DNA of 15,277 nucleotides from Nonlabens sp. (lineage in GTDB: Bacteria; Bacteroidota; Bacteroidia; Flavobacteriales; Flavobacteriaceae), in assembly GCA_023301395.1 (NCBI GenBank), contig JALZUY010000108.1:1-15277 (forward strand), written 5' to 3'. The notes beneath the pieces are model-generated. The model saw only the letters and a list, made by a program, of their open reading frames with translations. It ran no database searches and was not told the DNA's origin. Both the position numbers and the translations under genes were made by a program. Positions 7,112-15,100 of this stretch are shown here, one piece after another; the stretch's first letter is position 1; each line of letters begins with the position of its first letter.

Positions 7112-10100
7112 CTACCTTTTTAAAGCAAAGTGACCACCTAGACTTTTAATAACTCCATTCTCTTCATATTCTACTTTAAACCAGTAGTCTGACGATGGCA
7201 ATGGTTGCCCGTTATAAGTTCCATCCCAGCCTATCCCAGCGGGATCTAATTGTTTCAATAGTTTACCATATCTATCAAAAATATAAATAATGGTACTAGG
7301 TGAATCATTGATTCCTATTATGTTCCATGTATCATGATAGCCATCATTATTAGGTGTAAAATATCTAGGAAATCCTATAACGTCTAGAGGAATTTCTACA
7401 CTAGCACAACCTTCTAAATCTTGTATCACAACAATATGTGCTCCTGGTGTTACATCATTAAATATCCCATTGTATTGCCATGGACCATCGTCTAATCTAA
7501 ATATGTATTGAGTCGCAGGTCCTGTAGCAAATGCTTCAATTCTATGCTGTTCATCAAAGAAACGTGTTGTGACAGTTGCTCCAAAATCATCTGGTGGACC
7601 TAATTGCCTTACTTCAGTAGTTTGAGAGTTCTTACAACCTGTTACCTGATTAGTGGCTGTTACTGTATACATTCCTACTTGCATTGCGGTTAACGTTGCA
7701 CTAGTCTCGGTCGCAAGTAAATTTCCATCAAGTTGCCATGTAAAATTTAAATCAATGGAATTAAGACCTGTATCTAACGTAGGAGGAGAATCAGCAGTTA
7801 TTAGAATTCCACCTGCACTATTTAAACACAAAAAATATAGTTCAAAGAGTTGCGGAACTGGAACCTCATTTACTATAATTTCAAAGTCTGTAATATTAAA
7901 ACAACCTGTGGTATTCTCTACTCTTACAAAAATAGTTTGTGGGGTAGCTGTATTATCAAAGCTTGTTATGTTCCCTATAGCATTCATGCCAGAATCAGCA
8001 TCTACTTGTGAATTATGGTAGGTTATAGTAACACCTGTTTGACCATTTAAAATAACCACTTCATTATCTGTGAGATTGAAAGTCTCTATTAAGTCTCCTG
8101 TATTATTATCATCACACACTATGATAGATGGTGGTGTTATCGCTTGTGGTGCATCAATAACTTCAAGATCTAGCTCAGTAGAATTAATACATCCTGTTAC
8201 ATTATTTTCTACAACAACAAATAAGCTTTGCGGATTCATAGTATTTGTAAATGGGCTAGTAAGTTCATTCATTCTATTAGTGGCATCTAACTGCGTTGCA
8301 TAATAGAAAACCGTAACACCAGTATTCCCACCTGTGATTTCGTTATTTCTACTTATTAGGTCAAATGTTGTAAAACCATCTCCTGTATTATCATCACATA
8401 AATCATACAAGGCTGGAACGGTAATTACCGGCGCATCATTGACATTTAAATCAAAATTAGTTTCAGTATTAAAACAACCTGTCAAGTTATTTTCTAATCG
8501 TACAAACACGGTTTGTGGATTAGAAATATTCTCATAAGCTGTTGGAGTAATTATAACTGATGTATTATTATCAGCATCGTTTTGTGAGGTGTGGTAACTT
8601 ATAGTTATACCAGTAAAGATTTGTGCACCTACTATGTCTGACTCTACACTTGTTAAATCAAAGATCTCCATTCCATCACCAGGATTGTTATCATCACAAA
8701 GTGTTAGATCACTAATCGATTGTGCTGCTAGAGGTTCTACATTCACCACAATATTAATACTGGTCGTGTCAAAACAGCCTGTATCATTAGTAGCTACTAC
8801 TCTTGCATAAATTATCTCTGGTGAAACAGTGTTTGTAAAAGTTGCCCCTAATGGGTTCACATCAGCATCGGCATCGGCTTGTGAGGCGTAATAACTTATG
8901 GTTACCGTTCCTGGAGTATATCCTGGACCTACTAGTGGATCAAAATCGGCTAGTGTTACTGTTGTTATTCCATCGGTATCATCATCACATCCTACTATAT
9001 CTTGAACTGGAGCTGCAAATACATCATCTACAATCAACTGAAAAGGATAAATCACCTCACAACCGAAGAGATTATCTTCTACTCTCACAAATAACGTTTG
9101 TGGATTACTTAAACCTTGATAATTTGCTACTGCTGGAATTATATTCACTTGATTCTCTGCATCTATCAATGACTCATAAAAAGTCACGGTGTAGTTTGCA
9201 GCATTAAGACCAGTAAGCAAGGTGCTTTCAATAATAGTTAAATCAAAAGATCCTACACCACTAGGGTCACAGGAAATGGCATCTGGTGGACTGGCGTCTG
9301 GTAGATCTACAAACTGTAAAAACAAACTTGCTGTAGAAGTACATCCAGTCGCAAATGTTATTTCAACAGAGTAAAAACCGCCCTCAGTAACGTCAAGTGT
9401 TGCACTCGTTTCTCCTTGGATAACAGTACCAGTTTGCGTCCATACATAAGTCGCTGGAGTTCCTGGTAAAAGAGAAGCATCTATAGTAAATACATCACCT
9501 ACACAAAGTGGGTTTCCTCCAGTAATTGTTCTACTTTCCCCTAAGTCTACACCTATATCAAAACTACCGCCTTCTATGAATACCGCAGAGTCGAATTGTG
9601 AGTCAGTTGCATCACCTATAACTAATTTGATATTATAACTTCTATTAGGAATCACTGGACTCTCTGCGGTGAACAGCACTGTTTGTCCATTAAACTCTAT
9701 AGGACTGTTAGACGCAAGGTTTCCTAAACTCGGAATGGGTGGATTACCGCCAAATGTATTACCAGCCAAATTATAATCTCCAAAAAATGAAGGATTTACT
9801 GGATTACAAGCATTAGCCGGTGGATCACGCACTGTTATTACTTGTACAGGTGTAGTTGTTCCTGGAATTATAGCAAGGTTAGTGACATCTCCTGTAACAC
9901 TATCCGTTAAAATAAATGCAAACGCATCAGCAAATTGACATTCAAAATTACCATTATACTCCTCACTAGCAAATAGGTAATCAAATGAGATATTACTAGC
10001 TATAGGAACAAAATCAAAAGATATCCACGTAACATCTTGCGAGTTAAGCGGTGAACCAGCAGCAGCCATAACAGCCTCAAGATCTGGATCTCCAGGCGTG

Positions 10101-10405
10101 CCTAGAACATCACTCCTTCCAGCTTGTGAATTAGGTCCAGCAGCATTAAGTGCATTTCCAGTTGATAAAATGATCCCATCTTCTAGAGGGAAATTAGATG
10201 TTCCTCTTTGAAAATATGCAATTCCGTTCTGTCCTGGAGCAATTCCAGTACTTGATTGCACATTTGCAATAGTTGTACAACCACTTTCAAACAGCACTCC
10301 ATCGATAAGTTGATCCACCGTAAAAGTGGTATTATCAGTAGTAATTTGTGACTGCGCAATTACTCCTAATAATGAAATTATAAAAAAAACTACAAATCTA
10401 CTCAT
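7112..10405 (-). CDS. Secreted choice-of-anchor L repeat protein with T9SS type B sorting domain (paralog 1)
   Basis: A 1097-residue cell-surface or secreted protein, probably an adhesin-like component. In order it has a signal peptide (1-20, ending AQSQ) and a choice-of-anchor L domain (about 22-285, with DGIILSTGNA, WISFDFVP and FDYLFASEEYNG). An Ig/PKD-like domain (about 286-369) is followed by five tandem repeats of about 95 residues (370-849). A second Ig-like domain (about 850-938), a short beta segment, and the T9SS type B (gliding-motility-associated) C-terminal domain (about 1012-1097: YFTPNNDGYHDTW, IYIFDRYGKLL, GWDG, LPSSDYWF, GGHFALKR) complete it. The type B signal implies export through T9SS and surface attachment. 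ATG at 10405 is preceded, with 9 bases between, by AGGA, a plausible but in this phylum optional ribosome site. It lies downstream of the RNA methyltransferase on the same strand (91-base gap). It is a paralog of the protein at 12119-15277 but has no adjacent PorP gene of its own. Confidence 0.9.
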   Translation of the reverse strand: MSRFVVFFIISLLGVIAQSQITTDNTTFTVDQLIDGVLFESGCTTIANVQSSTGIAPGQNGIAYFQRGTSNFPLEDGIILSTGNALNAAGPNSQAGRSDVLGTPGDPDLEAVMAAAGSPLNSQDVTWISFDFVPIASNISFDYLFASEEYNGNFECQFADAFAFILTDSVTGDVTNLAIIPGTTTPVQVITVRDPPANACNPVNPSFFGDYNLAGNTFGGNPPIPSLGNLASNSPIEFNGQTVLFTAESPVIPNRSYNIKLVIGDATDSQFDSAVFIEGGSFDIGVDLGESRTITGGNPLCVGDVFTIDASLLPGTPATYVWTQTGTVIQGETSATLDVTEGGFYSVEITFATGCTSTASLFLQFVDLPDASPPDAISCDPSGVGSFDLTIIESTLLTGLNAANYTVTFYESLIDAENQVNIIPAVANYQGLSNPQTLFVRVEDNLFGCEVIYPFQLIVDDVFAAPVQDIVGCDDDTDGITTVTLADFDPLVGPGYTPGTVTISYYASQADADADVNPLGATFTNTVSPEIIYARVVATNDTGCFDTTSINIVVNVEPLAAQSISDLTLCDDNNPGDGMEIFDLTSVESDIVGAQIFTGITISYHTSQNDADNNTSVIITPTAYENISNPQTVFVRLENNLTGCFNTETNFDLNVNDAPVITVPALYDLCDDNTGDGFTTFDLISRNNEITGGNTGVTVFYYATQLDATNRMNELTSPFTNTMNPQSLFVVVENNVTGCINSTELDLEVIDAPQAITPPSIIVCDDNNTGDLIETFNLTDNEVVILNGQTGVTITYHNSQVDADSGMNAIGNITSFDNTATPQTIFVRVENTTGCFNITDFEIIVNEVPVPQLFELYFLCLNSAGGILITADSPPTLDTGLNSIDLNFTWQLDGNLLATETSATLTAMQVGMYTVTATNQVTGCKNSQTTEVRQLGPPDDFGATVTTRFFDEQHRIEAFATGPATQYIFRLDDGPWQYNGIFNDVTPGAHIVVIQDLEGCASVEIPLDVIGFPRYFTPNNDGYHDTWNIIGINDSPSTIIYIFDRYGKLLKQLDPAGIGWDGTYNGQPLPSSDYWFKVEYEENGVIKSLGGHFALKR
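7859..9298 (-). repeat. Five tandem repeats of about 95 residues in paralog 1
   Basis: Repeats fall at residues 370-463, 464-558, 559-659, 660-753 and 754-849. Each has the layout x-x-CD-D/N-rich-G-x-x-x-FDL, an ITxxY-x-S-Q-x-DA segment, PQT-I/L-FVRVEN and a second Cys (GCF), then a strand ending V-N-x-x-P. Cysteine pairs are C379/C449, C473/C544, C570/C644, C670/C739 and C764/C835. The regular Cys pair suggests one disulfide per repeat in an exported protein. They are coding repeats, not CRISPR. Confidence 0.85.
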
Positions 10406-10496
10406 GGAATGTTTTCCTTTTTATTAAAAGTATTCTTTTAAGATATCGATTGACAGCTAGCGCTTATTTTTAACTCTATTATAGCATTTATAAACT

Positions 10497-11030
10497 CTAT
10501 ACTCCTTTATTCAATTTATAGAACAAATCATAAATTACAATTCCAGTACAAACTGAAATATTCAACGAGTGCTTAGTTCCATATTGTTCCAGTTCGATTA
10601 CTTTACTGCAAGCATCTACAACTTCTTGTTGCACACCTTTCACTTCATTTCCCATCACAATTGCCACTTTTTCACCAGCTGGTTGAAATTCTTGAAGGCT
10701 AACAGAATCTTCTGCTTGTTCTATAGCACAAGTCACTACACCTCGTGTATTTAGCTCTTTAATAACTTCTATAGTATGTTCTCGATATTCCCAGGCAACA
10801 GTCTCTGTAGCCCCAAGAGCCGTTTTTCTAATGTCTTTATGAGGTGGTTGCGCTGTAATTCCACACAGGTAAATTTTCTCTATACGATATGCATCTGCAG
10901 AGCGGAAAACGGATCCAACATTATTGAAACTGCGTACATTATCTAGGATTATGATAAGCGGTGTTTTCTCGCTTTCGCGGAAGCTGTTTACAGATAATCG
11001 ATCTAACTCCTCATTTAATAATTTTCTCAT
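10497..11030 (-). CDS. SpoU/TrmH family RNA 2'-O-methyltransferase
   Basis: A 177-residue SAM-dependent RNA ribose methyltransferase of the SPOUT (trefoil-knot) class. The three SpoU motifs are present and intact: NNVGSVFRSADA (36-47, with the conserved Asn and Arg), IVMGNEVKGV (124-133) and GTKHSLNISVCTGI (151-164). It is short, lacking the extra N-terminal substrate-binding domain of RlmB-type enzymes. The target could be tRNA or rRNA; the sequence does not decide. Residues 17-21 (FRESE), between the short N-terminal helix and the catalytic core, are encoded by a copy of the palindromic element. Upstream the PorP gene ends in a terminator, so this gene probably has its own promoter between that terminator and 11030. 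Paralog 1 follows 91 bases downstream and might be read through. Confidence 0.9.
   Translation of the reverse strand: MRKLLNEELDRLSVNSFRESEKTPLIIILDNVRSFNNVGSVFRSADAYRIEKIYLCGITAQPPHKDIRKTALGATETVAWEYREHTIEVIKELNTRGVVTCAIEQAEDSVSLQEFQPAGEKVAIVMGNEVKGVQQEVVDACSKVIELEQYGTKHSLNISVCTGIVIYDLFYKLNKGV
10970..10984 (-). repeat. Palindromic element GCTTYYGCGAAAGCG, copy 3 (inside the RNA methyltransferase gene)
   Basis: The minus strand reads GCTTCCGCGAAAGCG, identical to copy 1 at 2243-2257 and in the same orientation and frame relative to its gene (S-F-R-E-S-E). The two host genes are unrelated, so the identity is not from homology of the proteins. Confidence 0.6.
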
Positions 11031-11058
11031 ATAGATCTTTTTGAAATTAAATCAATAA

Positions 11059-11086
11059 AAAAAGGACTGTTCTCACAGTCCTTTTT
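11059..11086 (-). terminator. Intrinsic terminator downstream of the PorP/SprF gene
   Basis: A perfect 12-base inverted repeat, AAAAAGGACTGT / ACAGTCCTTTTT, encloses the 4-base loop TCTC (plus-strand reading). On the minus strand the stem is followed by a T run, about 20 bases after the PorP stop at 11108. The symmetric A and T runs would allow some activity in both directions. It separates the adhesin-PorP unit from the RNA methyltransferase gene. Confidence 0.88.
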
Positions 11087-11107
11087 GAATAAATATTAGT
11101 GATTCTG

Positions 11108-12106
11108 TTAGTTCACCGCAGGACAATTACAACTCCATCTGTCTTTTGTACAAAGGAAATCGATTCCCAATGTAATTTGATGGAATCCACCACTTTGGAA
11201 TTTAATATCACCAAACTGGTAACTATATGTGTATGCAAAAGTGAAGTTTTTATGTTTTACACCCAATAATGGAGATAATAACGTAAGATTTTGCTCCTGA
11301 ATACTTGTTCCATTTACAAACTCTGCACCATCAAAACTCTGACGATAAGAAGCTCCTAAATAAAGAACACTATCATCATTAAGGTCATAATATGCTTTTG
11401 CATTGAAATCCATGAATTGCTCTTCAGTACGATCTGTACGTTGATATAAGAAAGATGGTTCCCATTGCCATTTTGAATTACGTGGTGCAAACAAATACCC
11501 TATCGTTGCTATGTAACGACGTTGATTTGTGCTTTCAAAACCTTCAGAGAAAATTTCTCTATTTTGAAAAAGAGCATTCTTTAACGTAAGGTGTGCATAG
11601 AATTCTTTATAAAAATAAGAGGCACCTATATCTACATTAAAATAGGAATCTGAACGTAGAACTCCAGTAATAATAGGGTCAAAGTCCGTTAAATCAAAAT
11701 CAGATTCATCTAATCTACTTTGAACTAAACCAGCATTTATACCAAAAGAAAGTCTATTTAAATCTTCATAACCACCACCTACTTGTAAGTGATAAGCATA
11801 AGTAATATATCCACCTGTTTGAGAATGGTATCCATTTTTATCATTAAAAAGAATAGCACCTATACCGCTGTTTTGACCTATTGCAGTATTAAAACTCAAA
11901 GTTTGTAAATTAGGAGCATCTTCCTGGTCAAACCATTGTTGTCTTACAGTGGACCTCACTTTACCACAACTAGCAGCTCCTGCCATAGATGGATGTAACA
12001 AATAATAGTTATCTGTTAAATAATCCAGATATACTGGTACTCCTTCTTGAGCTAACGCAAACTGACTACTAAATGCTAGTGCCAGTACAATTAAAATTTT
12101 TCTCAT
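11108..12106 (-). CDS. PorP/SprF family type IX secretion outer-membrane protein
   Basis: A 332-residue predicted outer-membrane beta-barrel of the PorP/SprF family. It has a signal peptide (1-20, ending FALAQ) and the family's early motif region (about 32-50: NYYLLHPSMAGAASCGKVR, compared with the usual N-x-x-x-x-N-P-A-x-A-G). A series of amphipathic strands follows, rich in Tyr, Phe and Gly (GYITYAYHL, RYIATIGYLF, FTFAYTYSYQFG, ending HQITLGIDFL), and the tail has three cysteines (CTKDRWSCNC). In Flavobacteriia, SprF-like genes lie directly downstream of the gene for the large T9SS type B protein they serve; SprF is needed for surface display of SprB. Here the spacing to the upstream adhesin's stop is 12 bases, so they are almost surely one transcript. 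The upstream base context (AAGAGAAC before ATG) has no strong Shine-Dalgarno site. An intrinsic terminator follows. Confidence 0.9.
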   Translation of the reverse strand: MRKILIVLALAFSSQFALAQEGVPVYLDYLTDNYYLLHPSMAGAASCGKVRSTVRQQWFDQEDAPNLQTLSFNTAIGQNSGIGAILFNDKNGYHSQTGGYITYAYHLQVGGGYEDLNRLSFGINAGLVQSRLDESDFDLTDFDPIITGVLRSDSYFNVDIGASYFYKEFYAHLTLKNALFQNREIFSEGFESTNQRRYIATIGYLFAPRNSKWQWEPSFLYQRTDRTEEQFMDFNAKAYYDLNDDSVLYLGASYRQSFDGAEFVNGTSIQEQNLTLLSPLLGVKHKNFTFAYTYSYQFGDIKFQSGGFHQITLGIDFLCTKDRWSCNCPAVN

Positions 12107-12118
12107 GTTCTCTTAAAT

Positions 12119-15100
12119 CTATCTCTTTAACGCAAAATGACCACCAAATGTTTTACTACTACCGTTTTCTAAGTATTGAACCTGGAACCAATAGTCTGAT
12201 GACGGTAACGGTTGCCCGTTAAAAATCCCATCCCATCCAATTCCATTCGGATCCATTTGCTTCAGCAATTTTCCGTAGCGGTCAAATATATAAATTTTTG
12301 TAGTAGGTTCATTGTTAATTCCGATGATGTTCCAAGTATCATGATATCCATCGTTGTTAGGCGTGAAATATAGTGGATAACCGATAACATCTAAAGGGAT
12401 TTCTACAGTATTACAACCATCTAAATCTTGAATAAACACCGTATGTGGACCAGGACGTACATCATCAAAGAACCCATTATACTGCCACGGACCATCATCT
12501 ACGCTAAAAATATATTGTGTTGCAGGACCTTCAGCAAAGGCCTCTATTCTGTGAGTTTCATCAAAATATCTTGAAGTTACCTCAGCTCCAAAGTTATCTG
12601 GTGGACCTAGTTGTCTTACTTCAGTAGTTTGCGAGCTACTGCAGCCAGTCGTAGTATTAGTAACAACTACTGTATACATTCCTACTACGGTAGCTGTAAG
12701 CGTTGCACTTGTTTCAGTTGGTAATGCAACACTATCGCGTGACCAGCTAAAAGATAATCCAGCTCCAGACAATGTAGTATCGAGTGTAGGCGGAGAATTA
12801 TCTGTGTTTAATACATTACCATTCTCATCAAGACATAAATAATACAATTCAAACATTTGAGAAACTGGAACTTCATTTACAATTATATCAAAACTGGTCG
12901 TATTGAAACATCCAGTGGTGTTCTCAACTCGCACAAAAATAGTTTGTGAGGTGAATGAATTATCAAAACTAGTGGTATTTCCTATAGCATTTGAACTGCT
13001 ATCGGCATCGGCCTGTGAGTTGTGGTATGTCAATATGATTCCAGTCTGGCCATTTAAAATTGCCGCCTCATTATCAGTAAGATTAAAAGTCTCTATTAAA
13101 TCTCCTGTGTTATTATCATCACATAATACAATAGCGTTTGCAGGAGCAGCCTGCGGTGCATCTATTACTTCTAGATCTAGAGTCGTAAAGTTTTCACAGC
13201 CTGTGGTGTTATTCTCTACCACAACAAATAAGGTTTGAGGATTTATAGTATTTGTAAAAGAACCCGTTAACTCATTCATTCTATTATCAGCATCGAGTTG
13301 CGTCGCATAATAGAAAACAGCTAATCCACCAGTTCCACCAGTAATTTCATTATCTCTTGTAGAAAGATCAAAAGCGGTAAAACCATCAATCGTATTATCA
13401 TCACACAAATCAAATAAAGCTGGTGCAGTAACAACAGGTAAATCATTTACTATTAAGTCAAAAGTAGTATCTGTATTAAAACAAGTAGTTACTGTATTTT
13501 CCAGTCTTACAAAAATAGTTTGTGGACTTGATGTGTTATCAAAAGCAGCTGGCGTCATAATAGGCGACGTATTAGTATCTGCATCATTTTGTGATGTGTG
13601 ATAGCTAATTATTACGTCAGTAAAGTTTTGTGAACCTGTAAGATCTGCTACTATAGATGTTAAGTCAAAAGCCTCAATTCCATCTCCAGGATTATTATCA
13701 TCACACAATTCTAGATCTGTAATAGTTGTTGCTGCTACTGGAGTAGGATTCAATATCAAATTAAATGATGTGGAATCATCAAAACAAGTTGCATTTTGAT
13801 CATTTTCTAATCTTACAAAAATAGTTTCTGGAGAAGTTGTGTTTGAATAATTATCTGGTAACGCACCTGTGTTTGCAGCAGCGTCTGCAGCTGTTGGGTG
13901 AAATGTCACTATAAATGAAGCTGGATTATTAACTCCTATAACATCATTACGTACTTGAGATAAATCAAAAACTTCAATTCCATCGTTAGATGCATCGTCA
14001 CATAAAACAATATCCATTACTGTATTTGCAGCTGGCTGTTGATTCACTACAAGATTAAAAGCTCCCGTAGTTATACAATTACCTATGGTGTTTTCTAATC
14101 GTACAAAAACAATTTCAGGATTTGAAACATTTGCATATCCATTTGGATGTGGATTAATACCTAAGTCTGCATCCATTTGAGAAGCATGATAGCTTACCGC
14201 TACGTTTGCCTGTCCATTAAGTATCTCGGTATCTTTATCACTCAAGATAAAAATTGTTGTGTTAGGATCAATCGTACTACACTCTACAAAATCTATTATA
14301 GTAGGAACTACTGGAGTAGGATTAAGAATTAAATCAAAAGAAGCCGTATCAAAACAGCTGCTATCTGTATTCAATTCTACACGACCAAAAATAGTTTCAG
14401 GAGTTGTCGTATTTGTATATATCGGACCAACGGCTCCAGTACCTGCATTAGCATCAGCTTGTGACAGGTGATAGGTGATAGTTACAGATCCTGCAGTATT
14501 AGTTCCTGCCATGTCTGCATCTTGAGTACTTAAGTCAAAATCAAAGAAGCCGTCATTATCAATATCACAGGCAATCATATCCATAGGAGTTCCTGCAGTA
14601 ATAGTTGCGATAATTAAATCAAATTCTTCTATAGACGAACAGCCAAAAGTATTCTCTGATACACGTACATAAACCGTTTGAGGATTCATTGTGTTTGTAT
14701 AAGCACCAGGATTAGGGATAGCGTTAATTCCAGCTTCGGCATCGGCTTGCGTTTCATGATAGCTTACTGTATGATCTGCAGCGACGAGTGCTCCTAATAT
14801 TTCGGGAGTTTTTGAACTTAAGTCAAATATGGCCATTCCACCAGTTCCACAAGCTTGCATGTCTGTAGGTGTAGTAGAATTAGGACTTATAAATTCAAGA
14901 AACACACTTGCAATTGTACTACAAGAAGCTGTGTAACTAATATTTACAGAATAATTACCCGTTGTTGTTGCTGTATAGGTAGCATTTGTCTCACCTGCTA
15001 GTGGTACCGCATTACGATTCCATTGATAACTCATAGCCGCTCCAGCTACAGACGCATCGAGAGTAAACATATCACCTTCACACAATGGATTTGAACCTAC

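Noticed and set aside
10424..10441. Hairpin TTAAAAG-TATT-CTTTTAA between the RNA methyltransferase and paralog 1 as a terminator
   Set aside because: The stem is short and almost all A-T, and no T run follows on the minus strand. It would be a weak terminator and may be chance.
12866..14878. Regularly spaced repeated DNA (recurrent TTATCATCACA-type strings) as a CRISPR array
   Set aside because: The period is about 290 bases, the repeats are in frame and diverged, and they encode protein repeats with conserved Cys and Asp.
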